A stretch of DNA of 46,137 bases. Source: Planctomycetota bacterium (GTDB taxonomy: Bacteria > Planctomycetota > Planctomycetia > Planctomycetales > Planctomycetaceae). The position numbers and the translations under genes were made by a program. Location of the stretch: positions 1 through 46,137 of the forward strand of contig JAFEBS010000069.1 of NCBI GenBank assembly GCA_018242525.1, read 5' to 3'. Shown here one piece after another: positions 25,825-36,127 of this stretch. Under the pieces are notes generated by a model. It made no database searches and had not been told where the DNA came from. It saw nothing but the letters and a program-made list of their open reading frames with translations. Positions within the stretch are counted from its first letter, which is position 1; every line of letters begins with the position of its first letter.

Positions 25825-26685
25825 GTGAACGATTCGGTGGCCATCGTAGATGGTGGTTTTCAAGTTTCAGTGAAGGCGAGTGCCGTGGGTAGATTTTGGG
25901 CAGCTTTCTTCTTTCTGACTGCGGTGATTGCTGTTGGCATCAGCTGGGTGTCACCTTCGATGGGATGGTGGTTTCCGGGGGATGGCGTTGCACACTCGAA
26001 ACTGGGCCGCGAAATCGATGACCTGTTCCACCTGATCCTGGTCATTGTCTCGGTCACTTTCATCGGGACACAGGTTGCACTCGGATACGTCTTGTGGCGC
26101 GGAGCCACCATCAAGCCCGAAGAAAAGGCGCTGTTTTCGCACGGCAGTCACACTCTGGAAGTTATCTGGACGATCGTCCCTTCGGGGATTCTGCTATTCA
26201 TCGCCCTGTATCAGATGGAAGTGTGGGCTCAGTATCGCATGATCAAGTCGTCGCCGAAGTCGACGGAGCCGATCGCCGAAGTGACGGCCCGGCAGTTTGA
26301 ATGGCGAATCCGGTACCCGGCCCGCGGCAAGGTCCTGAAGGCCGATCCTCAACCGGATGACGTGTATACCGTAAACGAACTCCATGTGCCGACCGGCCGC
26401 TCTGTTTCCATCAGCTTGAAGACCGAGGATGTGCAACATTCGTTCTTCGTGCCGGAATTGCGAGTCAAGCAGGATGCAGTTCCCGGGAACACCATCCCGG
26501 TCTGGTTCACGGTAACAGACCCCCGGATGTATGAGATGGTCTGTGCAGAACTATGTGGCTGGGGGCACTACAAGATGAAGGCCCGGGTCTTTGCCGAATC
26601 GGATGAAGACTTCGATGCGTGGAAGGCGCGGATCGCCGCCGAACAATTCGAAGATGGGTTTAAGAAGGCAGCTGAAGCAGAATAG
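25825..26685 (+). CDS. coxB: Cytochrome c oxidase subunit II
   Basis: 286 residues from GTG 25825. About three hydrophobic stretches (~22-42, 66-90, 108-128); the first may serve as signal anchor. The periplasmic cupredoxin domain carries the CuA site: H205 (VQHSFFVPEL) and C240, C244, H248, M251 in CAELCGWGHYKM. The aromatic motif reads QFEWRIRYP in place of the usual QWxW-type. There is no C-terminal cytochrome c domain, unlike caa3 subunit II. It receives electrons at CuA and passes them to heme a in subunit I. Confidence 0.95.
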   Translation: MNDSVAIVDGGFQVSVKASAVGRFWAAFFFLTAVIAVGISWVSPSMGWWFPGDGVAHSKLGREIDDLFHLILVIVSVTFIGTQVALGYVLWRGATIKPEEKALFSHGSHTLEVIWTIVPSGILLFIALYQMEVWAQYRMIKSSPKSTEPIAEVTARQFEWRIRYPARGKVLKADPQPDDVYTVNELHVPTGRSVSISLKTEDVQHSFFVPELRVKQDAVPGNTIPVWFTVTDPRMYEMVCAELCGWGHYKMKARVFAESDEDFDAWKARIAAEQFEDGFKKAAEAE

Positions 26686-26790
26686 GACGCGTAGTTCGTC
26701 GCGGGCAGGGCTGGGCGAAGATTGAAGGAATCCCGATCAGGGCGTGGCACCACGGTGCTGCGGAACACAGCCGAGAGGCAGATCAGAAAA

Positions 26791-28635
<1,845 letters not shown>

Positions 28636-28725
28636 TTGAGTTTAAGGTCTCCGATTTTTGCCGTTCCAAGTTTCGAGTGCGGGCCGGGTGCCCGCTGAAG
28701 GTCTCAACCGGGTTTGTTGTGTGGA

Positions 28726-29685
28726 ATGAATGTCACGCCTGCTAGTCGCTGGTTGCATCGGTTTGCCTGGTTGACAGCAGCGTTGACGTTGCTGTTGCCG
28801 GTGACCACCGGGGCTGTCGTGACGACATTGAAGGCAGGTATGGTGTTCAGTGACTGGCCATCCTCGGACGGCTATAACATGCTCGCCTATCCATGGCTTA
28901 GTTCTGCACGGGATCAGTTCGTCGAGCACGGGCACCGTTTGTCCGGCTTGACGATTGGACTGTTGAGTATTGCGCTGGCCGTCACGACCTGGATGGTAGA
29001 TTCTCGCCGGATTCCGCGACTGCTGGCCTTGGGCATCTTCGGCTCCGTGTTTGTCCAGGGAATGTTGGGCGGTGCCCGCGTCTTGATGGACGAACAGACG
29101 GTGGCGTTAATTCATGGTGATTTCGCGGCGGGTGTCTTCAGCCTCATGTGCGTGTTTGTGCTGACGACCGGTCAGCGCTGGGAGGCTCGTGTTCCCATCG
29201 TTGACAGGCCCGCAGGTCGCGCCGCTCTGCTGGTTGGCGGGTTGCTGATGGTGTCGGTCATGATTCAGTATTTCCTGGGGGGAGTCCTGCGACACCTCGG
29301 GCAAAGTTGGGCGTGGATTTCGCATCCCTGGTTTGCCCTGGTGCCAGTCGCGCTCACTCCGCTGTTTGCAGTCGTCGCCCGTCGAAGTGGTTCCGCGTTG
29401 CTGATCCGGGGTTCCAACCAGATGTTGGTGCTGGTCGCATCGCAGGCGTTGCTTGGTTTGGTGACTTGGTACGTGCGTTTCGGAGTTCCCGCGTGGGGTG
29501 TCGTGGCTGAGCCGAATTCATTTTCGCACATCGCCATCTGCTCGCTGCACAAGGTGGTCGGAATGCTGACGTTGATGACCGCTGTGGTGAACGTCGTCTG
29601 TGCGACCGCGGTTCAGGCTCCTGCGTTGCCCGGCGTGTCGCAGTCGCGAACGATCGAGAAGTCGATGGTGGGGGTTGCGACATGA
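28726..29685 (+). CDS. ctaA: Heme A synthase (COX15/CtaA)
   Basis: 319 residues from ATG 28726, eight hydrophobic helices. The family motif ExxHR is present as E67-H-G-H70-R71, and further conserved histidines occur in LIHGDF, ISHPWF and FSHIAI/LHKVVG, giving the heme-binding pairs of the two four-helix halves. It oxidises heme O to heme A for the oxidase encoded upstream. It overlaps the next gene by 4 bp (ATGA), so the two are translationally coupled. Confidence 0.93.
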   Translation: MNVTPASRWLHRFAWLTAALTLLLPVTTGAVVTTLKAGMVFSDWPSSDGYNMLAYPWLSSARDQFVEHGHRLSGLTIGLLSIALAVTTWMVDSRRIPRLLALGIFGSVFVQGMLGGARVLMDEQTVALIHGDFAAGVFSLMCVFVLTTGQRWEARVPIVDRPAGRAALLVGGLLMVSVMIQYFLGGVLRHLGQSWAWISHPWFALVPVALTPLFAVVARRSGSALLIRGSNQMLVLVASQALLGLVTWYVRFGVPAWGVVAEPNSFSHIAICSLHKVVGMLTLMTAVVNVVCATAVQAPALPGVSQSRTIEKSMVGVAT

Positions 29686-30629
29686 GTGCGATTTCGACCC
29701 CCAATTGTCCCGCTCCGGTTGTGGCGCTTCGTTCCCCTGGATTGACAGGGACGCGCGTTGCCGACTATCTCGAAATCGCCAAGTTGCGTATTTCGCTGAT
29801 GGTGCTGATGACCGTGTCCGTCGGGTACCTGCTGGCTCTGGAAGGTGCAGCCTCTGTCTGGCCGCTGCTGAATACGTGGCTGGGCGTGACACTGGTGGCC
29901 GTGGGTGCTTCGGCCGTCAATCAATGGATTGAACGCGAGACCGATGGGCGGATGCGCCGGACTCGCAATCGACCGTTGCCCGCGCAACGTCTGGCACCGA
30001 CCGAAGTCCTGTTGTTTGGCTTCGCCAGTGCGCTGATTGGATCCGGCTACCTGTTGCTGACCGTGAACGCAATGACTGCGGCGATGACCGCATTGACATT
30101 TGTCCTGTATGCGGGTGTTTACACTCCATTGAAGCGTGTGACGTCGCTGTGTACGGCGGTCGGGGCCGTGCCTGGTGCGCTGCCGCCCGTACTGGGATGG
30201 CTGGCTGCGGGGGGGGGACTCGACGGGATGGCGTTTTCGCTGTTCGGGGTGTTGTTCCTGTGGCAGTTCCCTCACTTCCTGGCGATCGCCTGGATGCATC
30301 GGGACGACTACTGCAATGCCGGACTGCGAATGTTGCCGGCCGGTCGTTCGATGCCGCATGTGACCGGTTTGCTGGCGGTCGGTTATGCGCTCGGTTTGAT
30401 TCCGGTCAGCCTGTTACCGACGTATTTCGGAGCGGCGGGTGTGGTGTATTCGTGCGCGGCATTGATGCTGGGCCTGGCCTATCTGGCCGCGTCAATCTGG
30501 TTTGCCTGGAACGAAACTCGCGCCAGTGCTCGAGGCGTGCTTTTAACATCTCTCGTTTATCTTCCGTTGTTGCTGCTGGCCCTGACGTGGGATCACCTGC
30601 GGTTGCTGGAATGGCTGCGAGTGGTTTGA
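29682..30629 (+). CDS. ctaB: Protoheme IX farnesyltransferase (heme O synthase)
   Basis: 315 residues, UbiA-family membrane prenyltransferase with about nine helices. The polyprenyl-diphosphate motif is NQWIERETDGRMRRTRNRPLP (Asp-rich motif 1, in the NxxxExxxD form seen in many bacterial CtaB). The second region is YAGVYTPLKRVT, and the later loop is WQFPHFLAIAWMHRDDY. It farnesylates heme B to heme O, the substrate of the overlapping ctaA product. A run of nine G at 30209-30217 lies inside the frame, which stays intact. Confidence 0.95.
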   Translation: MSAISTPNCPAPVVALRSPGLTGTRVADYLEIAKLRISLMVLMTVSVGYLLALEGAASVWPLLNTWLGVTLVAVGASAVNQWIERETDGRMRRTRNRPLPAQRLAPTEVLLFGFASALIGSGYLLLTVNAMTAAMTALTFVLYAGVYTPLKRVTSLCTAVGAVPGALPPVLGWLAAGGGLDGMAFSLFGVLFLWQFPHFLAIAWMHRDDYCNAGLRMLPAGRSMPHVTGLLAVGYALGLIPVSLLPTYFGAAGVVYSCAALMLGLAYLAASIWFAWNETRASARGVLLTSLVYLPLLLLALTWDHLRLLEWLRVV

Positions 30630-30697
30630 TTTGGATTTGTTGACAGCTTGAAATTGGTCACGGACATAAAAGTTCATTGACGGCGGACACGATCGAC

Positions 30698-31825
30698 ATG
30701 ACGACTCATCATCCCAAGACGCCCCTGAAGATGGGCATTCCGATTCCGAACTCGAAGCTCGGGATGTGGCTGTTTCTCGGCACGGAAATCATGTTCTTTA
30801 CGGCCTTCATTGGCACGTTCATCGTGCTGAAGATGGGTTCGCCCGGTTGGCCGACGGACGTGCATGTCACACACATTTCCATCATGGCCGGCGGGATCAA
30901 CACGTTTGTGCTGATTCTTTCCAGTTACTTCGTGGTGGTGGCACACGATGCGATCCTGGGTCAGAAGTTTGCCAAGGCGTGGCAATTCATGCTGTGGACT
31001 CTGCTGCTCGGGTTCCTGTTCCTGGGGATCAAGGGATATGAGTATTCTGGAAAGTTCGCACACGACATTCTGCCGGGGCATATTCCTGAAAGCGACAAGC
31101 AGGCGATGGACAAGGTCGTCCGCAAGTTTGGCGAGATCGTCCAGAGTCGCCTGGACACCGCGCTGGCCGATACGAAGCTGACCAAACGCGAAGATCAGAA
31201 GTCCGAACTGGACACCAAGATTGCCGAGTGGAAATCGAAGGCGGACCTGACCGAAAAGGAAAAGGCCAAGCTGGCTGAGTACGAACCGCTGCAGCAGATG
31301 GTGAACGAATACGTGAACATGAAGGAACACGTCCGGAACAACTGGTCGATGTCGTTCCCGCTGGTCGCGTTTGATCAGTACCGAACCATGGATGAATCCA
31401 GCGACGACTGGAAGAAGAAGTACGACGATTGGAAAACGGCGAACAAGGTGGAGTTCGACAACGGGAATTTGAAGGACCTGAAAGAATACCTGGATCAGGA
31501 CGGGAAGATCGGTCCGGTCACGCTGCACGAAGTGAATGCAAAGGTCGTGCAGATGCACGCCGATCCGAAGTTGGCGCCGCTGGTTTCGTCGCTGCAGGAG
31601 TCGCATCCGATCCTGTACGGGAACCTGTTTGCTTCGAACTACTTCCTGATGACGGGGTTCCACGCGATCCACGTGATTGTCGGATTGTTGATGTTCGGGC
31701 TGGTGTTGAAGAAGGGCAGCAAGCTGTGCCTGGCCGACGCCTATTTCGTCGAAAACATCGGCCTGTACTGGCACTTTGTCGATCTGGTCTGGATCTTCCT
31801 GTTCCCGCTGATTTACATCATCTGA
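30698..31825 (+). CDS. coxC: Cytochrome c oxidase subunit III with large hydrophilic insert
   Basis: 375 residues from ATG 30698 (TTG 30677 is in frame but weaker). Helices I-III span about 21-45, 60-83 and 94-112, ending in the family motif KGYEYSGK. Instead of a short loop, residues ~120-305 form a charged, Lys/Glu/Asp-rich, coiled-coil-prone insert. The core resumes with YGNLFASNYFLMTGFHAIHV (helix IV) and YFVENIGLYWHFVDLVWIFL (helix V). A five-helix form is common in caa3-type enzymes; the insert of roughly 185 residues is not. It may contact partners at the membrane surface. Subunit III has no cofactor and protects proton uptake. Confidence 0.92.
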   Translation: MTTHHPKTPLKMGIPIPNSKLGMWLFLGTEIMFFTAFIGTFIVLKMGSPGWPTDVHVTHISIMAGGINTFVLILSSYFVVVAHDAILGQKFAKAWQFMLWTLLLGFLFLGIKGYEYSGKFAHDILPGHIPESDKQAMDKVVRKFGEIVQSRLDTALADTKLTKREDQKSELDTKIAEWKSKADLTEKEKAKLAEYEPLQQMVNEYVNMKEHVRNNWSMSFPLVAFDQYRTMDESSDDWKKKYDDWKTANKVEFDNGNLKDLKEYLDQDGKIGPVTLHEVNAKVVQMHADPKLAPLVSSLQESHPILYGNLFASNYFLMTGFHAIHVIVGLLMFGLVLKKGSKLCLADAYFVENIGLYWHFVDLVWIFLFPLIYII

Positions 31826-31919
31826 TAGTCACGATCTGATAGTCAGTGACTGAACGCGACTTTGAATCGAGAGACGGACAGGGGCATCGAAGACGGTGGC
31901 CCCTTGAGGAGTTAAGGCA

Positions 31920-32366
31920 ATGTCAGATCACGAACACGGCGGCGATGAAGAGTTTCACTCGCACGGCAAATTGTACTTTTCAATCTTCCTTGTGCTGTGT
32001 TGCTTCACGGGGATTTCGATTGCTGCAGATCTGATTCATCTGCCGAACCGTGCCATGTTGGCAGGGATTGTGCTCGCGGTGGCCGTCTGCAAGGCGCTGT
32101 GCGTCATGCTGATCTTCATGCACCTGAAATTCGAGCGGGCGTGGAAGTATCTGTTGTTGACTCCCACACTGATCCTGGCGTTTACGATTCCATTCGCACT
32201 CGCCCCCGATGTTGGCATGCACTACTACACGCAGACCGCTCCGCAGATTCGCGAATTTGAAGCTCAGCAGGCCGCGGGCGGCGGTCATGGTGGACACGGA
32301 AATCCTGGTGGGCATGACGCTCATCCTGCAGAAGCTCATCCTGCCGAACCGGAGAAGACCCACTGA
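31920..32366 (+). CDS. coxD: Cytochrome c oxidase subunit IV
   Basis: 148 residues with an AGGAG site at a good distance from the ATG. The prokaryotic COX4 fold shows as three hydrophobic helices (~17-36, 43-64, 74-93) with the family motif VCKALCVMLIFMHLKFE. The C-terminus (~115-148) is Gly/His/Ala-rich with repeated GHGGHG and HPAE units that could bind metal. It is a small structural subunit of the oxidase. A hairpin with a T-rich tail (32408-32430) lies just after the gene. Confidence 0.9.
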   Translation: MSDHEHGGDEEFHSHGKLYFSIFLVLCCFTGISIAADLIHLPNRAMLAGIVLAVAVCKALCVMLIFMHLKFERAWKYLLLTPTLILAFTIPFALAPDVGMHYYTQTAPQIREFEAQQAAGGGHGGHGNPGGHDAHPAEAHPAEPEKTH

Positions 32367-32407
32367 CGTGGGGACTTCCCTTGAAGAAACTGCCGATGTG
32401 AAACAGG

Positions 32408-32430
32408 AAGCCCGGCTTGACGCCGGGTTT
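32408..32430 (+). terminator. Hairpin after oxidase subunit IV
   Basis: AAGCCCGGC (32408-32416) pairs with GCCGGGTTT (32422-32430) around a 5-nt loop, followed by a T-rich stretch (CCGTTTTCC). It sits between subunit IV and the ABC ATPase start at 32458, so it may attenuate transcription into the ABC genes. Confidence 0.55.
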
Positions 32431-32457
32431 CCGTTTTCCAGGGCCCGTGAGGCCGAT

Positions 32458-33444
32458 ATGGTGACTCAAGTGGACGGTGGAAACGACTCAACAGCCGAGC
32501 TTCGCGATACCGCGGTGCAGGTCTGCGACGTCGAACACCGCTATGGCGATCGCCAGGCGCTGGGCGGCGTTCGCTTTTCCGTTCACCAGGGAGAAATCTT
32601 CGGACTGCTGGGGCCCAATGGAGGCGGCAAGAGCACGCTGTTTCGATTGATGGCGACCCTGTTACCGCTGCAGACCGGCAGTATCACGGTTCTGGGATGC
32701 GACGTGGCCACTCAGCCGGCCGCCGTTCGATCGCAGATCGGGGTCACCTTTCAATCCCCCAGTGTCGATGGCAAGCTGACCGTCGGTGAAAACCTGCGGC
32801 ATCAGGCTCACCTGTACGGACTGTCCGGACGCGTCGCGACCGACCGAATTGATTGCCTGGTGGAACAGTTTCGGCTGCAGGCACTGGTGCGACAGCGCGT
32901 GGATACCCTGTCCGGCGGTTTGAAGCGACGGGTCGAGATTGCCAAGAGCCTGTTGCACTCGCCGGAGTTGCTCTTGCTGGATGAACCAAGCACAGGGCTG
33001 GATCCGGGAGCCCGACACGATCTGTGGCAGTATCTGGAACGCCTGAGCCACGAACAGCAGGTCACGATCCTGGTGACGACCCACCTGATGGATGAAGCTG
33101 AGCATTGTGGTCGGCTGGCCATCCTGGATCGAGGCTGCCTGGTGACGTTGGGAACTCCCGCAGCACTGCGCCAGACAGTGGGAGGCGACTGCCTGAAGGT
33201 GAGTTGTCCAGATCCCGAGCAACTGGCGAGACAGGTGACGGAACACTTTGGGCTGGTCCCCAGGGTCGTCGACCGTGAACTGCGGATCGAACATGCCGCA
33301 GGGCACGAATTCCTGCGTGATCTGGTGGCCGCGTTTCCCGACGCCATTCAGTCGGTGGTGTTGTCCAAGCCGACATTGGAAGATGTCTTTATCGCACAAA
33401 CAGGTCACCGCTTCTGGGACGAAGTTTCGGAGGAGGCTCGATGA
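32458..33444 (+). CDS. ABC transporter ATP-binding protein (DrrA/CcmA-like)
   Basis: 328 residues from ATG 32458; the frame is open upstream through subunit IV but that is a shadow. Walker A GPNGGGKST at 52-60 (GGG in place of the usual GAG/GCG), signature LSGGL at 151-155, Walker B LLLLDEPSTGLD from ~171, and the H-loop in VTTHLMDE. The ~95-residue C-terminal domain ends with KPTLEDVFIAQTGHRF, typical of DrrA-like export ATPases. It overlaps its permease by 4 bp. Its position between oxidase subunits and SCO suggests export of something needed for oxidase assembly, but the substrate is not known. Confidence 0.93.
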   Translation: MVTQVDGGNDSTAELRDTAVQVCDVEHRYGDRQALGGVRFSVHQGEIFGLLGPNGGGKSTLFRLMATLLPLQTGSITVLGCDVATQPAAVRSQIGVTFQSPSVDGKLTVGENLRHQAHLYGLSGRVATDRIDCLVEQFRLQALVRQRVDTLSGGLKRRVEIAKSLLHSPELLLLDEPSTGLDPGARHDLWQYLERLSHEQQVTILVTTHLMDEAEHCGRLAILDRGCLVTLGTPAALRQTVGGDCLKVSCPDPEQLARQVTEHFGLVPRVVDRELRIEHAAGHEFLRDLVAAFPDAIQSVVLSKPTLEDVFIAQTGHRFWDEVSEEAR

Positions 33445-34310
33445 CAACCGCCATGGAAATCGCCAGGGTCCCTCAGGCAAGCACGCGTCGGCAGCCACCT
33501 GCGGTGCCGGGTTTATGGCTGCCGGTGTACACGCTGGCGCTGCGCGAATTGACCCGGTTCTTTCGCCAGCGGACGCGAATTGTGGGGGCGCTGGGTCAGC
33601 CAATCATCTTCTGGGTGTTGTTCGGCGCGGGCCTGCATGGATCGTTCCGCGGTCCGGCGGAGATGTCTTACCAGGAGTACTTTTTCCCGGGTGTGGCCGC
33701 GATGATCCTGATGTTCACCGCTATCTACTCGACGATCTCGATCATTGAAGATCGGCGTGAAGGGTTCCTGCAGGGTGTGCTGGTGGCACCGATTCCGCGA
33801 GTCAGCCTGGTGCTGGGCAAGGTCATTGGCGGCACGATCCTGGCGGTGTTCCAGGCACTGGTCTTCCTGACGGTCGGGCCCGCGCTGACGTGGATTGGCT
33901 TATCCCCCGAATTGCATTCCGGATTGACCTGGCAGAATGCGCCGGCGTTGATCGGGTTCCTGGCGCTGGTTGGGTTTTCCCTGACCGCACTGGGATATCT
34001 GATTGCCTGGCCGATGGATTCCACGCATGGATTTCACGCCCTGATGAGTGTCTTCCTGATGCCGATGTGGCTGCTGTCGGGTTCATTCTTTCCGGCGGGA
34101 GAATCGGGGTGGCTGTCGTGGGTGATCCGGTTGAATCCCTTGACGTACGGGGTTGCCGGACTGCGTAGAATCATGACGACCAATCCCGCTGCGGTCGAGT
34201 CGTTGCCGTCGTGGTGGTTGTGTCTGACAGTGACGACGGGAGCGGCCGTATGTTACGTTGGTCTGGCAGTCTGGATGACCAGTCGTCGATCAGCGCACAA
34301 TGCGCGGTGA
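33441..34310 (+). CDS. ABC-2-type transporter permease
   Basis: 289 residues with six predicted helices and the ABC-2 signature region FFPAGESGWLSWVIRLNPLT (C-terminal third). The start ATG overlaps the ATPase stop (ATGA), indicating coupled translation. The fold resembles DrrB/NodJ permeases. With the upstream ATPase it would make a homodimeric exporter. The location inside the oxidase cluster is the only clue to function. Confidence 0.92.
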   Translation: MTTAMEIARVPQASTRRQPPAVPGLWLPVYTLALRELTRFFRQRTRIVGALGQPIIFWVLFGAGLHGSFRGPAEMSYQEYFFPGVAAMILMFTAIYSTISIIEDRREGFLQGVLVAPIPRVSLVLGKVIGGTILAVFQALVFLTVGPALTWIGLSPELHSGLTWQNAPALIGFLALVGFSLTALGYLIAWPMDSTHGFHALMSVFLMPMWLLSGSFFPAGESGWLSWVIRLNPLTYGVAGLRRIMTTNPAAVESLPSWWLCLTVTTGAAVCYVGLAVWMTSRRSAHNAR

Positions 34311-34350
34311 GCAAAACAAAGTACAGATGATCAAGAGAACCGGAGGACGG

Positions 34351-34386
34351 ATGTCCCCTCGGAAGAAGATCGGGGGTGGGTGGTGA
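34351..34386 (+). CDS. Possible 11-residue leader ORF before SCO
   Basis: An ATG at 34351 follows a GGAGG site (34342-34346) and encodes a short Lys/Gly-rich peptide of 11 residues. Its TGA (34384-34386) overlaps the GTG at 34383 (GTGA), a likely SCO start. SCO itself has no good ribosome site, so the leader may feed ribosomes to it by termination-reinitiation. No protein-level evidence exists. Confidence 0.4.
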   Translation: MSPRKKIGGGW

Positions 34387-35177
34387 GTCAAGACGTGCAA
34401 CAGGAACCGAACTCGAGCCGGTCCTTTTTTCAATCGAAGGCGTTTTGGGCGGGAAGCCTGCTCTGGGTGTTTGTGCTGATCGTGGCCGGGGTGATCTTCA
34501 CGGCGAAGCCGCGTACGGGAAATGATCCGGCGGCGAATCTCGAACCCGAAGATCCGCCGCCCCGACAGATTACCCTTACCACGGGCAAGGATGGTTCGAC
34601 TCAGATCGTCTCGCCCGACGCGAATCCGAATGCTCCGTGGGATGAGGACGGGATTGCCGACTTCGCGTTCATCGATACGGAAGGAAAGACTGTCACCAAA
34701 GCCGACCTGCTGGGGAAGCCGTGGATCTGTTGCTTCGTCTTTACGCATTGTGCCCTGACATGTCCGACGGTCACGAATTCAATGCGTGAGATGCAGGATC
34801 GGTTGAAGAACCACGATTTTCGACTGGTGACGATCACCGTGGATCCAGTGCGGGACACTCCCGAGGTTCTGAAGGAATATGGCAAGAGTCGTGGTGCGGA
34901 CTTCAGCCGATGGTCGTTCCTGGGGGGAGACCAGCGGGACATCTACAAGCTGATTCAAGGTAGCTTCAAGATGCCGGTCAAGGAAGTGCTGGGCGACAAG
35001 CGTGAGCAGGGGTTTGAGTTCATTCACTCGAACAACGTCATGCTGGTGGATGAGAACGGGGTGGTTCGCGGCAAATTTGATGCGACCAAGGGCCCCGCGA
35101 TGGCAGCACTGCGGCGCGAATTGGAAAAAATGGCCAAGCCGTTGAGACCTGCCACCGAACCGCCAAAGTCCGAATGA
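34383..35177 (+). CDS. SCO1/SenC copper chaperone
   Basis: 264 residues from GTG 34383 (GTG 34380 directly upstream is equally in frame). An N-terminal anchor helix (~20-42) is followed by a Pro/Glu-rich linker and a thioredoxin fold. Copper ligands are C123 and C127 in CALTCP, and H215 in FIHSNNV. VDPVRDTPEVLKEYG is the usual SCO signature. It loads or reduces the CuA site of subunit II in the periplasm. It sits within the oxidase cluster, 72 bp after the ABC permease. Confidence 0.93.
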   Translation: MSQDVQQEPNSSRSFFQSKAFWAGSLLWVFVLIVAGVIFTAKPRTGNDPAANLEPEDPPPRQITLTTGKDGSTQIVSPDANPNAPWDEDGIADFAFIDTEGKTVTKADLLGKPWICCFVFTHCALTCPTVTNSMREMQDRLKNHDFRLVTITVDPVRDTPEVLKEYGKSRGADFSRWSFLGGDQRDIYKLIQGSFKMPVKEVLGDKREQGFEFIHSNNVMLVDENGVVRGKFDATKGPAMAALRRELEKMAKPLRPATEPPKSE

Positions 35178-35210
35178 TGATTTGTTCGTTTACCCGGATC
35201 GAGTTGGATT

Positions 35211-35663
35211 ATGCCTGATTGGGTTGCCGGTTTGCCGGCCATCAATGCTTCGCTGAATGCCCTGGCCACGGTTTTGCTGCTGACAGGTTACGTCCTGATC
35301 AAACGGGGCCGCCGCCGGGGACACGCGCGGGCCATGGTTGCGGCGTTCACCACGTCCGTCATCTTCCTGGTCTGTTATCTGGTGTATCATTATGCCCTGC
35401 ATCATTACACGGGGCAAAGTGGCAAGAAATTTGGCGGAACGGGGATCATCCGGCCGATCTACTTTACGATTCTGATCAGTCACGTCATGTTGGCCGTGCC
35501 GGTGGCGGTGATGGCGCTGATCACGTTACTGCGTGCCTGGCGACAGAACTGGGTCGCTCACCGGCGGCTGGCGCGGATCACGTTCCCGATTTGGGTTTAT
35601 GTTTCCGTGACAGGCGTTATCATATACGGACTGTTGTATCACTGGCCGACTGCTGGCGTGTGA
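35211..35663 (+). CDS. DUF420 membrane protein (CtaM/YozB-like)
   Basis: 150 residues, four hydrophobic helices with conserved histidines: LVYHYALHHY after helix II, LISHVMLAVPV in helix III and LLYHWP at the end. DUF420 proteins cluster with heme-copper oxidase genes, and the staphylococcal member CtaM is needed for heme A oxidase activity. That makes it a probable oxidase maturation factor. It lies 33 bp after SCO and 7 bp before the next gene. Confidence 0.88.
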   Translation: MPDWVAGLPAINASLNALATVLLLTGYVLIKRGRRRGHARAMVAAFTTSVIFLVCYLVYHYALHHYTGQSGKKFGGTGIIRPIYFTILISHVMLAVPVAVMALITLLRAWRQNWVAHRRLARITFPIWVYVSVTGVIIYGLLYHWPTAGV

Positions 35664-35670
35664 GGTTCCC

Positions 35671-35973
35671 ATGTTGAATCGCGGTCTACGAGTGTCTGTC
35701 GCAGTGCTGGCCTGGATGAGCGTCAGTGCGTCGCAAGTCTGGGCCTGTCCCATGTGTAAGTTCGCCGTGGAAAGCGATGATCCGAAGCCCCGCGCGTACA
35801 TGTACAGCATTCTGTTCATGCTGTGTGCCATCGGAGCGGTGGTGGGCGGATTGATCGGCTTCCTGTGCTGGCTGAACCGCAGTGAGCGGGCGGCGATGAA
35901 TGCTGCCGGATACCAGCACCTGTTTGAAAACGGCGTCAGTCAACTGGCACTGGAAGCGGCGAAGGATCGGTGA
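35671..35973 (+). CDS. Small CPMC-motif membrane protein
   Basis: 100 residues. A signal peptide (cut near VWA/C) exposes CPMC (C26-C29) at or near the mature N-terminus; one transmembrane helix follows at ~45-67, then a 30-residue tail. The CxxC next to Met could bind copper or act as a thiol pair on the periplasmic side. It is the last gene of the respiratory cluster, 7 bp after the DUF420 gene, so an assembly role is suggested by context only. No established family was recognised. Confidence 0.75.
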   Translation: MLNRGLRVSVAVLAWMSVSASQVWACPMCKFAVESDDPKPRAYMYSILFMLCAIGAVVGGLIGFLCWLNRSERAAMNAAGYQHLFENGVSQLALEAAKDR

Positions 35974-35994
35974 TAGTCCAATCGTAAATCAGGT

Positions 35995-36032
35995 GAGCCG
36001 GGTGCCGTCCGGCGTCTGACGGCACCCGGCTC
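35995..36032 (+). terminator. Strong hairpin closing the respiratory cluster; also a dispersed-repeat sequence
   Basis: A perfect 15-bp stem (GAGCCGGGTGCCGTC with GACGGCACCCGGCTC) around an 8-nt loop, 21 bp after the last gene. There is no T tract. The arm CTGACGGCACCCGGCTCA recurs with one change at 45919-45936, so it may be a repeat element doing a terminator's work. Confidence 0.65.
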
Positions 36033-36127
36033 AATCTGCGTTACCCATCGTGGCGCTCTTTGCGCAGCGATTGTGCCCGGTCAAGGAATTCGTTTCGCTG
36101 ACCAGTGGGGTCAGATCCGCGTGCTCC

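Noticed and set aside
30639..30670. Possible promoter TTGACA...CATAAA before subunit III
   Set aside because: The 19-bp spacing is too long and the -10 is poor.
30674..31774. 366-codon antisense frame over oxidase subunit III
   Set aside because: Shadow of the Lys/Glu-rich insert; no domain recognised.
31820..31845. Tandem ATCTGATAGTCA repeat at the end of subunit III
   Set aside because: Only two short copies that duplicate the stop codon region; no function suggested.
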